Shown here: one piece after another, positions 8,560 through 16,874 of the stretch
How the letters are laid out: every line of letters starts with the position of its first letter
How positions within the stretch are numbered: position 1 is the stretch's first letter
Origin: an uncultured Victivallaceae bacterium
GTDB lineage: Bacteria; Verrucomicrobiota; Lentisphaeria; Victivallales; Victivallaceae
Direction of reading: 5' to 3'
Length of the DNA: 45,589 bases
Assembly (NCBI GenBank): GCA_944392655.1
Contig: CALXXL010000017.1
Span: 1 to 45,589, forward strand
Notes under the pieces: generated by a model
Database searches by the model: none
What the model was told of the DNA's origin: nothing
Seen by the model: the letters and a program-made list of their open reading frames with translations, nothing else
Position numbers and translations under genes: made by a program

Positions 8560-9695
8560 AAAAAAAGGGGGTCGTGGTTCTCGGCGCAACCGGTTCGATC
8601 GGTAAAAGCGCGGTCGCGGTGCTGAAAAGCCATCCGGAACGCTTCCGGACGGTGGGACTGGCGGCCAGGAAAAATGTGGAACTGCTCGCCCGTTATGGCG
8701 AAGAGCTCAATGCCGGATGGGTGATCTCAACCGACCTCCAATACAATGATAAACTGACACAGCTTTCTCCGCGTACCGGAAGACCGGAGGAGTTGTGCGA
8801 ACTCATCTGTTCCGATGAGGTGGATGTTGTTCTCTGTGCAATTGTCGGCACCGCCGGGCTGCCGCTGGTAGTGGCGGCGCTGAAGGCCGGTAAAACTGTT
8901 GCTCTGGCCAGTAAAGAGGTGCTGGTAATGGCCGGAGATTATATTATGGATATTGTTCATTCCGGCTACGGGAATATTGTACCGGTGGACAGCGAGCACA
9001 GCGCGATATTCCAGTGTCTGGCTACACGGGAGCGGGCTGAGGTTGAACGGCTGATCCTGACCGCATCCGGCGGCGCGTTGCGCAATGCGTCCGCGGAGGA
9101 GATCGCCGGGGCAACGCTTGAGCGGACTTTAGCGCATCCAACCTGGAATATGGGGCGTAAAGTTACAATCGACTCGGCGACTTTGATGAACAAGGCGCTG
9201 GAGTTTGTCGAAGCAGGGCATCTCTTCGGCTTCCCTGCGGAGAAGATTACCGCGGTGATTCACCCGCAGTCGATTGTTCACTCGATGATTGAAATGATCG
9301 ACGGTACGGTAATTGCACAGCTTGCCATGCCGGATATGCGTTTTGCCATCGGCTACGGCATGAGTTATCCCGACCGGCTGCCGGGCAGGGCGCTGCCGAA
9401 GATGGACTTTGCCGCTCTCGGCGGACTCGAGTTCAGCGAAGTGGATAACCGCCGCTTCCCGTCGCTCGAATTTGCCCGGCAGGCGTTTACGGTACGCGGA
9501 ACAATGCCGGCGGTGATGAACGCTGCTAACGAGATAGCGGTGGAGCGGTTTATAAAAGGTGAGCTCAATGTGCCGGGAATATGGCGGATTGTAGAACAGA
9601 CGATGGCGGCACATCAGCCATGCGCGGTAACTTCCCTGGAGGCGGCGTATCAGGCGGATGCGTGGGCAAGGAGTTTCGCCGCGGATTTGAAGTAG
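8556..9695 (+). CDS. dxr: 1-deoxy-D-xylulose 5-phosphate reductoisomerase
   Basis: The 379-residue NADPH-dependent enzyme performs the second step of the MEP isoprenoid pathway, making 2-C-methyl-D-erythritol 4-phosphate. The nucleotide-binding motif GATGSIGKS is at 10-18. Metal and substrate residues are seen in VDSEHS (Asp145, Glu147) and in MNKALEF (Glu216), and the flexible loop HPTWNMG is at 194-200. It starts in a 4-base overlap with dtd and is 30 bases upstream of rseP, a common neighbour in many bacteria. Together with ispG two genes downstream it shows that this organism uses the MEP route. Confidence 0.97.
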   Translation: MKKKGVVVLGATGSIGKSAVAVLKSHPERFRTVGLAARKNVELLARYGEELNAGWVISTDLQYNDKLTQLSPRTGRPEELCELICSDEVDVVLCAIVGTAGLPLVVAALKAGKTVALASKEVLVMAGDYIMDIVHSGYGNIVPVDSEHSAIFQCLATRERAEVERLILTASGGALRNASAEEIAGATLERTLAHPTWNMGRKVTIDSATLMNKALEFVEAGHLFGFPAEKITAVIHPQSIVHSMIEMIDGTVIAQLAMPDMRFAIGYGMSYPDRLPGRALPKMDFAALGGLEFSEVDNRRFPSLEFARQAFTVRGTMPAVMNAANEIAVERFIKGELNVPGIWRIVEQTMAAHQPCAVTSLEAAYQADAWARSFAADLK

Positions 9696-9725
9696 ATAAT
9701 TTTTAGATAGAGGAGAAAATAATAT

Positions 9726-11450
9726 ATGGAGATGTTCTGGGAGATTCTGCGGATTGTCGGCGCAGTGGTGTTCGCAATATTTTTTCTGGGAATGTGCGTA
9801 TTCGTTCATGAATTGGGACATTTTCTGGTGGCAAAATGGCGCGGACTACATATTATCGCTTTTTCGCTCGGATTTAAAAAGGCGTGGGGAAAGAAGATCA
9901 ACGGAGTCGATTACCGTATCGGGTGGATTCCGGCCGGCGGATATGTCGATCTGCCGCAGATTGATACGACCGATGTCGCCAAAGATGAGGACGGCAATGA
10001 ACTGCCGCCGGCCAAACCGCTTGACCGGTTGTTGACTGCGGCGGCCGGACCGGTATTTAACATCCTGTTCGGACTGCTCCTCGGGTGCGTGGTGTGGTAC
10101 TTCGGTATGCCGGCGGAGACGCCGCGTTATGAGTCGATGGTGGTTGAGTCGCTGATCGTCGACTCTCCGGAATACCGCGCAGGCTTGCGCCCCGGCGATG
10201 AGATTGTGAAATTCAACGGTGAAAATTTCAATTATACCTGGAACGACCTCAAAAAAGAGATTATGCTGGCCATAGGGGAGGTTACGCTGACCGTAAACCG
10301 GAATGGCGAAACGCTGGAAATTACCTATCAGCCGACCCCGAATCCCTACGTTGCCCCCGAACTCCGGCGCGAAAATATCGCTATACCATTTTTTGAGCCC
10401 AAAGTTCCACTGGCTGTTCGCCCGATGGAAGATTCTCCGGCTGAACGGGCCGGTATTATCAACGGTGATGAACTTGTAAGTGTAAATGGTATCGAACTCA
10501 AAGATTTTTCCCAGCTCGCATTCTTCGTGGCAGAACATGGCGCCAACGAGCTTACTCTTGCCGTCAAGCGCGGAAAAGAGATAAAAACCTTTACCCTCGT
10601 TCCGGAAAAACTGGCGCTTAATCCAGCGGCGCCGGACGGCGAATGGAATTCAGGGTTCCTGATTTATGACAATCCTGAGGACAAATCTGTAAAAGTCGGT
10701 TTTGTGGTTGCCGGATCCCCGGCCGATAAGGCAGGAATTACCGAGGGCGATACGATTATAGATATTGACGGACAGCCCGTATCCGGAGCAGTCGGCCTGT
10801 TTGAAAAAATCGCCGGCGCAGGCGGCGTGGAACATCAGTTGAAAATCAAACGCGGCGGAGAGACGTTTGACGTTACCGTTACCCCGGTTAAACTTGGCGT
10901 GTATGGCGTGGGAGTGCAGCTGGGGATGCTGGAGTATCCGTCACCGTTCAGACAGTTCGCTTATGTCTGGGAGATGTCGTTCCGCAGTCTGCGCAACATC
11001 AGTATCAGCCTGGCCAATAAGCTGAATCTCACGGAACAGCAGAGTACCGTTTCAGCCAGAAATCTCTCCGGACCTTTGGGGATTGTCTCCATGATGTACA
11101 AGACGGCACACTACTCTCTTATTACCGGAATATATTTTGTGGTGTTCGTCTCATTCGCTCTGGCGATATTCAATCTGCTGCCGCTGCCGGTACTCGACGG
11201 CGGGCACATATTCTTCGCGGCAATTGAACTTATCTTCCGCCATCCGGTACCAAAGTGGCTGGTCAAGAATTTGTCGCTCATCTTTATTGTACTGCTCTTC
11301 AGCGCGATGGCGTTGTTGACCATGCTGGATGTTATGCGCCTAGTTCCGCCTGAAGAGGTGGAGCTTAAAGAGCCGGTGATTGTCTCGATTGACAATCCAG
11401 AACCGCCAGCCGATGCTGCTGAAGGAAGTGAAACGGAGGCGCAGAAGTGA
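9726..11450 (+). CDS. rseP: RseP-family site-2 zinc metalloprotease, three PDZ domains
   Basis: The 574-residue intramembrane protease has the zinc motif HELGH (28-32) in its first membrane segment and the third ligand in LDGGH (490-494) near the C-terminus. Between them I count three PDZ-like modules at about 136-205, 227-295 and 322-390. Each has the typical 'SPAxxAGxxxGDxI..xNG' core: SPEYRAGLRPGDE, SPAERAGIINGDE and SPADKAGITEGDT. E. coli RseP has two, so this protein is longer. Family members cleave anti-sigma factors and remnant signal peptides in the inner membrane. The C-terminal membrane segment is followed by an acidic tail. The start has GGAG upstream, and its TGA overlaps the ispG start (GTGA). 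Confidence 0.95.
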   Translation: MEMFWEILRIVGAVVFAIFFLGMCVFVHELGHFLVAKWRGLHIIAFSLGFKKAWGKKINGVDYRIGWIPAGGYVDLPQIDTTDVAKDEDGNELPPAKPLDRLLTAAAGPVFNILFGLLLGCVVWYFGMPAETPRYESMVVESLIVDSPEYRAGLRPGDEIVKFNGENFNYTWNDLKKEIMLAIGEVTLTVNRNGETLEITYQPTPNPYVAPELRRENIAIPFFEPKVPLAVRPMEDSPAERAGIINGDELVSVNGIELKDFSQLAFFVAEHGANELTLAVKRGKEIKTFTLVPEKLALNPAAPDGEWNSGFLIYDNPEDKSVKVGFVVAGSPADKAGITEGDTIIDIDGQPVSGAVGLFEKIAGAGGVEHQLKIKRGGETFDVTVTPVKLGVYGVGVQLGMLEYPSPFRQFAYVWEMSFRSLRNISISLANKLNLTEQQSTVSARNLSGPLGIVSMMYKTAHYSLITGIYFVVFVSFALAIFNLLPLPVLDGGHIFFAAIELIFRHPVPKWLVKNLSLIFIVLLFSAMALLTMLDVMRLVPPEEVELKEPVIVSIDNPEPPADAAEGSETEAQK

Positions 11451-12532
11451 ACGCCCGCCGTATTACCCGTAAGATCAAGGTAGGCAATGTGGAGATCGGC
11501 GGCGGCGCACCGGTCTCCATCCAGTCCATGACCAACACAGATACCCGTGATGCGGCTGCAACTCTCCGGCAGATAAATACTCTGGCCGCCGCCGGGTGCG
11601 AAATTATCCGTTGCGCGGTTCCGGATGATGCGGCGGCTGAAGCATTGCGTGAAATCAGCGCATCTTCACCTATTCCGGTTATTGCCGATATACACTTCGA
11701 TTATCGTCTGGCGCTGAAATCGATAGAGTCAGGTGTTGCCGGCGTCCGCATCAATCCCGGTAATATCGGCGAACCGTGGAAGGTTAAAATGGTGGCCGAG
11801 GCGGCCGGAAATGCCGCCGTGCCGATCCGCATCGGCGCCAACTCAGGCAGTATCAGCCCTAAATTGAGAGACTCTCTCCCTCCGGGCGAAGAGGGAGTGC
11901 TTGAAGGGCTGGTATGCAGTGCGGTAGAACAGTGTGAAATGCTTGAATCATACGGTTTTAAAGATATAAAAGTTTCGCTCAAGGCCTCCAGCGTGCCTGT
12001 GACGGTTGAGGCGTGCCGGCGTTTTTCCCAGAGAAGCGATTATCCACTCCATCTGGGTGTTACCGAGGCAGGAACTCCTGAACGCGGTATTATAAAATCT
12101 GCCGCCGGAATCGGATGTCTGCTGCTTGAAGGCATTGGTGATACCATAAGGGTAAGTTTAACCGCCGATCCGGTCGAGGAGGTATATGCCGCACAGAAGA
12201 TTCTCGAATCCATCGGTTTGCGCGACAGTGCGCCGGATATCGTATCATGTCCAACCTGCGGCAGAACCGAAATTGACCTCATTGCGCTGGCGGAGACGGT
12301 TGAGCGTTATATCTCCCAATGCAAGGCGGCCGGTAAAAGGTTTGATTTGAAAAAGATCGCTGTGATGGGATGCGTGGTAAATGGTCCGGGGGAAGCTCAC
12401 GATGCCGCACTGGGGATTGCGGGGGGTAAAAACCGCGTGATTGTATTCCGTTACGGCAAAGTTATTGCCAATCTTCCGGAATCCGAGGGGTGGGCGTTTT
12501 TCCAGCAGGAGCTGGATAAGCACCTGATTTAA
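11447..12532 (+). CDS. ispG: 4-hydroxy-3-methylbut-2-enyl diphosphate synthase
   Basis: This 361-residue Fe-S enzyme performs the seventh MEP step, reducing methylerythritol cyclodiphosphate to HMBPP. The N-terminal TIM barrel carries SIQSMTNTDTRD and the C-terminal part binds a 4Fe-4S cluster through Cys268 and Cys271 (CPTCGRTEIDL) and Cys309 (GCVVNGPGE). It is the compact two-domain form, without the insert seen in plants and some bacteria. It begins with GTG in a 4-base overlap with rseP. Its TAA shares four bases (TTAA, 12529-12532) with the stop of the convergent gene, leaving no room for a terminator. Confidence 0.97.
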   Translation: MNARRITRKIKVGNVEIGGGAPVSIQSMTNTDTRDAAATLRQINTLAAAGCEIIRCAVPDDAAAEALREISASSPIPVIADIHFDYRLALKSIESGVAGVRINPGNIGEPWKVKMVAEAAGNAAVPIRIGANSGSISPKLRDSLPPGEEGVLEGLVCSAVEQCEMLESYGFKDIKVSLKASSVPVTVEACRRFSQRSDYPLHLGVTEAGTPERGIIKSAAGIGCLLLEGIGDTIRVSLTADPVEEVYAAQKILESIGLRDSAPDIVSCPTCGRTEIDLIALAETVERYISQCKAAGKRFDLKKIAVMGCVVNGPGEAHDAALGIAGGKNRVIVFRYGKVIANLPESEGWAFFQQELDKHLI

Positions 12533-13302
12533 AATATCGCGTACTCCACCATGCCCAGAAGTTCGTAGACGAGAATACTTAAATCACTGAAATCCTGACC
12601 GCTGGGAATGAAAGATAGCGCATTGAAGTTTTCCGGCAGAACCGATCCGGCAGGTGCCGGCACCGCCGCAACATCATACTTTCTGGCCAGCATCATGAAG
12701 CGCGGCAGGTGATAGGTGGATGTGACGATGATTTTCTGGCCCGGCTGCTCTTTGAACCACTTGATTTCATCACGCGAATTTTCCGCTTTCGTGTGAACCG
12801 TGATTTTATCCACCGGAAGATTCAGCGATTGAAAGAAATTTTTTACCGCCTGAGTTTTTATCTCTTCTGACGCATCCGGATTGCCTACTGATACTGCCAC
12901 AGAATAGGGTATATTGTGTGTGGCAAAATAAGCCGCCAGCCGCGCCGCTTCCAGAAGCCGGATTTGCGCCTGGTCGTTGAAGCTGGCAAAGAGCGTTTCA
13001 TTATCCGGGACAAAACCGCTGCCGGCTACGCAGATGGTGTAACTGCTCTCCGGCAGGGGAAGTTTTTCCACCTGAAGCGTTGGATACTGATTGGCAAAAT
13101 GATAAAATAGCGGAGAGCCGAGAACTCCGGCAAGATAGTATAATCCAGCGGTAATTATCAGAATTATACGGCCAGCTTTACGCAAACTCTCTCTTTTACA
13201 GAATACCGCAAGAATGATTCCGGCAAGCAGCAGTATCCCGATTACCGGCACCGGAAATGCAATTCTGGCAATGCATTTTTTTAACAATAATCCCAACGAC
13301 AT
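12529..13302 (-). CDS. YdcF/ElyC/SanA-family (DUF218) membrane protein
   Basis: The 257-residue protein has two N-terminal membrane segments (about 12-33 and 41-66) followed by a DUF218 domain facing the periplasm. The domain signatures are VAGSGFVPDN near residue 92, the helix RLLEAARLAAYF, and the late motif VTSTYHLPRFMMLARK, which matches the VTSxYHxPR pattern of the family. E. coli ElyC and SanA act in envelope integrity and peptidoglycan or polysaccharide precursor handling; the biochemical activity here is unknown. It is a single gene, converging on ispG with a 4-base stop overlap. No conspicuous promoter was found. Confidence 0.8.
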   Translation of the reverse strand: MSLGLLLKKCIARIAFPVPVIGILLLAGIILAVFCKRESLRKAGRIILIITAGLYYLAGVLGSPLFYHFANQYPTLQVEKLPLPESSYTICVAGSGFVPDNETLFASFNDQAQIRLLEAARLAAYFATHNIPYSVAVSVGNPDASEEIKTQAVKNFFQSLNLPVDKITVHTKAENSRDEIKWFKEQPGQKIIVTSTYHLPRFMMLARKYDVAAVPAPAGSVLPENFNALSFIPSGQDFSDLSILVYELLGMVEYAIF

Positions 13303-13313
13303 AAGATGAAATG

Positions 13314-13353
13314 AAAAAGCCGCTTCCAGCCATATTGTGGTGGAGCGGCTTTT
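13314..13353 (-). terminator. Rho-independent terminator after Gfo/Idh gene
   Basis: Arms AAAAGCCGCT(T)CC and GGAGCGGCTTTT pair around a loop of about 14 bases. On the minus strand the stem is followed by five T. It lies 9 bases past the oxidoreductase stop and ahead of the YdcF-like gene. Confidence 0.8.
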
Positions 13354-13362
13354 ATAGCAGAA

Positions 13363-14499
13363 TTAACGGTTCAGCGATTTCCAGATGGGTTCCATATCAA
13401 TGAGTTTACCGGTGGCAGCCGCTTTGTCAAGCGCCAGAGCAACTACGGCGCTTTCCAGCCCTTCGTTGCCGCTGCAGGCCGGATCTTCACCGCCGCACAT
13501 CACATTCTGATAGAGTTCTTTCATGATATAATCATCACCACCGCCGTGACCGTCGCCCATGAAGTCGTAAATCTGGGTTGAGGCCTCCGCCAGTTTGCGG
13601 CAGGTCAGCTTGCCGGAGTAAAGTTCGGCTACGATATTGCCTTCCGAGCAGCTGAACGACATACGGCGTTCCGGAATGGCATTGGACATGGTGCACTGGA
13701 ACTGTACACGGATGCCATTACGGTATTGCATGATGGAAACTTCATTGTCTTTCAGATCTTTGTCGGATGTGAATGGCGAGGCAACACGGTGCGGGTCATC
13801 CCATGCGGTAAAGTAGTCGGCTCCATATTTATCCGCCAGCTTCTGGTTTTCCGGAATGAAGAAGTTCAATCCACCGAACGAGGCGACTTTACTCGGGAGC
13901 GAACCGCAGAACCAGTTCAGCAGATCCAGGTCATGCGTGCACTTTTCCAGAATGTGCGGTCCGGCGTATTTGGTCAGACGCCGCCAGTTCTGCATAATAT
14001 AGGCACCGTGCTGCGGGGCGATGTTTTCATTCGCATCAACAGAGATAATATAACCGTATTCGCCGGAATCCAACAGCTCTTTCAATTTACGGTAGATCGG
14101 CGCGTAACGAAGAACAAAGCCGGTCGCAAATTTGACATTGGTTTTCTGATGCGCCTGGAAAATCTGCTGGCAGTCGGATATTTTGGTTGCCAGCGGCTTT
14201 TCAGAAAATACATGTTTACCGGCGGCAAAGCCGGCTAAAATGTGTTCCTTGTGATAGGCGTTCGGCGAAAATACCATAACCCATTCCACTCCTGGGAAGT
14301 TAATGGCCTCTTTATAGCTGCGGCAGATCTTGCTTTCCGGGCTGTTCCACTCTTTCAATGCGCGTTTTGCGATTTCCCGGTCCGGATCATATACTGTGAG
14401 AATTTTTACATTCCGGTTTGAATCTTTGAGCAGATGCCCCATAACACAGCGACTGCGGCTGCCACAGGCTATAACCGCAACATTGATTGTCTTTTCCAT
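13363..14499 (-). CDS. Gfo/Idh/MocA-family oxidoreductase
   Basis: The 378-residue cytoplasmic protein has an N-terminal Rossmann fold (VAVIACGSRSRC, about 7-18) and the EKP signature in FSEKPLATK (Glu100-Lys101-Pro102), which positions the NAD(P) nicotinamide. The C-terminal beta-sheet domain includes EKCTHDLDLLNW (185-196), with a His and two Asp typical of sugar-oxidising members. It has no Tat or Sec signal. Such enzymes oxidise or epimerise sugars, inositols or sugar acids; the substrate is not clear. It stands alone with its own promoter, an AGGGGA ribosome-binding site and a terminator, so it is probably independently regulated. Enzymes of this type are often found with polysaccharide utilisation genes. 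Confidence 0.88.
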   Translation of the reverse strand: MEKTINVAVIACGSRSRCVMGHLLKDSNRNVKILTVYDPDREIAKRALKEWNSPESKICRSYKEAINFPGVEWVMVFSPNAYHKEHILAGFAAGKHVFSEKPLATKISDCQQIFQAHQKTNVKFATGFVLRYAPIYRKLKELLDSGEYGYIISVDANENIAPQHGAYIMQNWRRLTKYAGPHILEKCTHDLDLLNWFCGSLPSKVASFGGLNFFIPENQKLADKYGADYFTAWDDPHRVASPFTSDKDLKDNEVSIMQYRNGIRVQFQCTMSNAIPERRMSFSCSEGNIVAELYSGKLTCRKLAEASTQIYDFMGDGHGGGDDYIMKELYQNVMCGGEDPACSGNEGLESAVVALALDKAAATGKLIDMEPIWKSLNR

Positions 14500-14553
14500 A
14501 ATAAACTGTTCCCCTATAAATATGAAAAATTGATATTTTTATAAACGCTTTTT

Positions 14554-14581
14554 AATATAAACCGGAAATACAAAAAGTAAA
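14554..14581 (-). promoter_or_regulatory. Candidate sigma-70 promoter for Gfo/Idh gene
   Basis: On the minus strand TTTACT, a 16-base spacer and TATATT lie 55-82 bases before the start codon, in an A/T-rich spacer. Confidence 0.45.
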
Positions 14582-14631
14582 ATTAAAAACTAGGTTTTAA
14601 CGGCAAAAGTATCTGATTTTTAAATCGATAT

Positions 14632-14670
14632 AAAAAAACGGCATCCTCCTTATCCGGACGCCGTTTTTTT
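14632..14670 (-). terminator. Terminator of the lptD-to-SGNH operon
   Basis: AAAAAAACGGC-A-TCC pairs with GGA-C-GCCGTTTTTTT around a loop, with one mismatch. On the minus strand the hairpin ends in a T-run. It lies 15 bases beyond the SGNH hydrolase stop. The A-run at the other side would also allow it to work on the plus strand. Confidence 0.82.
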
Positions 14671-14685
14671 CTTGAATTGATAAGC

Positions 14686-15537
14686 CTATTGTTCAATATT
14701 GGCCAGAGTTTCCTGAAACAGACGGTTGAGATACTGGTCAATTGTGAGGCCTTCTTTTGCAGCTTTGCTTTCCAGTATGAGCCACTGGCCGACACTGATA
14801 TCCGCCTGACCGCGCACCGGCCACGCCGCAGGCATTGCCTGCCACTTTTCAACCGTCTCTGCCATATCTTCATCTGTAAATCCGATGGTTTTCAGAATGC
14901 CCTCAGCCATTATCATATTGCCGGCCGGGTTCATATGAACACCGTCCACCGTCAACAGCGTTCCGGGAGTACGGCCTTTGGCTTCCAGCGCATTTATACG
15001 CTGTTTCATGACGGAGTTGAGATCGACAAACGGCAGATTCTTTTCCGCCGCAAGAGTTTTTAGGAAATCATTGTATTCATTCAATTTGCGGTTGTTGTCT
15101 CCATTGAGATCCTCGCCGATCAGAGTGCTGGCAAGAATAATTACATTTACTCCGGCAGCCTGAGCCTTTTCCACCAATTTGGTGATGTTTTCCTTGTACT
15201 GCGGCAGCGGTACACCATTTTCGCCGTGCCATACATCATTTACGCCACAGGAAAGAAACATCCACTGCGGTTTGTGCGCCAGAACATCGCGATCCAGCCG
15301 TTCCAGCATCTGATTCGACTTGTGTCCGCTGATTCCGGCGTAGACCATATCGCACTTTATCCCCTTCCATTCCAGAGCTTTCTCCACCAGCCGGCAGTAG
15401 CCGGAGGGATAGACCGCTCCGAGATAGGTTATTGAGTCGCCAAGAAATGCCACTTTGTCGCCGTTTTTAAACGCAATATCTGCCATCGCGGTGATTGAAA
15501 ACAGCATTGTCACAACTAAAGAGGTCAGAAATTTCAT
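14686..15537 (-). CDS. Secreted SGNH/GDSL hydrolase
   Basis: The 283-residue protein has a signal peptide (to about Ala19) and all four SGNH blocks: GDSI with nucleophile Ser35, Gly70-71 in ISGHKSNQM, GVND (97-101, oxyanion Asn100) and DGVH (Asp198, His201). It should be a periplasmic or secreted esterase, for example removing acetyl groups from carbohydrates or envelope polymers; the exact substrate is not readable. It lies 7 bases downstream of tyrS and is the last gene of the operon that starts with lptD, followed by a terminator. The pairing with tyrS looks like simple operon crowding, not a functional link. Confidence 0.87.
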   Translation of the reverse strand: MKFLTSLVVTMLFSITAMADIAFKNGDKVAFLGDSITYLGAVYPSGYCRLVEKALEWKGIKCDMVYAGISGHKSNQMLERLDRDVLAHKPQWMFLSCGVNDVWHGENGVPLPQYKENITKLVEKAQAAGVNVIILASTLIGEDLNGDNNRKLNEYNDFLKTLAAEKNLPFVDLNSVMKQRINALEAKGRTPGTLLTVDGVHMNPAGNMIMAEGILKTIGFTDEDMAETVEKWQAMPAAWPVRGQADISVGQWLILESKAAKEGLTIDQYLNRLFQETLANIEQ

Positions 15538-15544
15538 TGTATGT

Positions 15545-16834
15545 CTACTCCATTACTATCCGTTTAATGTTCTTTTTACCGGCTTTTAAAATCAGCGCAC
15601 CGTCCTTAAAGTCGCCTGCGGTAATATTGCGGTTCGCATCACTTATCCGTTCTTCATTGATATAGGCGCCGCCGCCCTGAATCAGGCGCCGTGCATCGCC
15701 GTTGGAGCCGGCCATTCCGGCTTCCACCAGGAGTTTGACTATCCATATACCATCTCCATCAAACAGCGATTGCGCCAGTTTGACCGTCGGCAGCAGTTCT
15801 GCCGCGGCCGCGGTTGTATTGATTGCGGCAATCTTGCTCGAAGTCTTTATCTTGTTCTCCGGATCGGCAAAACCGAATTTGTTGCCTGCCGCGAGATAGG
15901 CTTTGCGGGCCTCGTCTTCGCCGTGCGCCAGAACGGTGGCTTCGTACGCCAGTATCTCTTTGGCACGGTTCAGTTCCGCCGCATTTTCTGTGTCGGACAG
16001 GCGGATGCATTCATCGGTCGGCAGTGTGGTGAAGGTGAACAGCAGCTTGCGCAGCTGACCATCTTCACAGTTACGCCAGAACTGGTAGTAGTCAAACACG
16101 CTGGTGCGCGTGCTGTCAAGCCACACATTGTTGCCGCCGGCGGTTTTGCCGAACTTCTTGCCGTTGCTGTCCAGCAACAATGGGAAGGTCATGGCAAACA
16201 CTTCGTTCTGGTTCATTTTGCGTACCAGTTCCACGCCGGCAACCATATTGCCCCACTGATCCTGACCGCCAAACTCCATTTTGCAGTTCAGCGTCTGGTT
16301 CAGATGATAGAAGTCATAGGCCTGAAGTATCGAGTAGTTGAATTCGAGGAAGCTCAGTCCGTTCTCCAGCCGCTGTTTTACCGACTCCTGCGCCAACATC
16401 CGGTTGACGCTGAACCGGTGGCCGATGTCACGCAGAAATTCGATGTAGTTTAATTTGCAAAGCCAGTCGGCATTGTTGACAAAGTGACATTTGCCAGCCT
16501 CGGTGTTGATAAAACGCGAAAGCTGCGCCTTTAAACACTCAACATTGTGGTCGATCTCTTCAATCGAAAGAATCGGCCGGGCACTGATTCTGCCGGACGG
16601 GTCGCCGATCCGCGCCGTCGCTCCACCTACCAGCACGATCGGAGTATGACCGTGCATCTGCAGCATGCGCATTGCCATAATCGGCAGAAGATGGCCAACA
16701 TGCAAGCTGTTGCCGGTGGGGTCAAAGCCAACGTAAAAGGTAATTTTTTCAGTGGAGAGGAGCTTTTCAATATTCTCCGCATCCGTCTCCTGATAGATGA
16801 AATCTCTCGCTTTAAGTTCCTGATAAATACTCAT
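15545..16834 (-). CDS. tyrS: Tyrosyl-tRNA synthetase
   Basis: The 429-residue class I synthetase charges tRNA-Tyr. HIGH is HVGH at 45-48 within FDPTGNSLHVGHLLP. KMSKS is the KFGKT variant at 227-231, as in TyrRS of the E. coli type. The C-terminal S4-like RNA-binding domain covers about 355-429 (LLVEAGMAGSNGDARRLIQGGGAYIN). The length fits the bacterial TyrS class. It follows rsmB by about 40 bases and precedes the SGNH hydrolase gene by 7. I see no T-box-like leader in the short upstream gap. Confidence 0.97.
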   Translation of the reverse strand: MSIYQELKARDFIYQETDAENIEKLLSTEKITFYVGFDPTGNSLHVGHLLPIMAMRMLQMHGHTPIVLVGGATARIGDPSGRISARPILSIEEIDHNVECLKAQLSRFINTEAGKCHFVNNADWLCKLNYIEFLRDIGHRFSVNRMLAQESVKQRLENGLSFLEFNYSILQAYDFYHLNQTLNCKMEFGGQDQWGNMVAGVELVRKMNQNEVFAMTFPLLLDSNGKKFGKTAGGNNVWLDSTRTSVFDYYQFWRNCEDGQLRKLLFTFTTLPTDECIRLSDTENAAELNRAKEILAYEATVLAHGEDEARKAYLAAGNKFGFADPENKIKTSSKIAAINTTAAAAELLPTVKLAQSLFDGDGIWIVKLLVEAGMAGSNGDARRLIQGGGAYINEERISDANRNITAGDFKDGALILKAGKKNIKRIVME

Positions 16835-16874
16835 TTATAATAGTTCTCCCAATATGGATATTTTATTTGATTTC

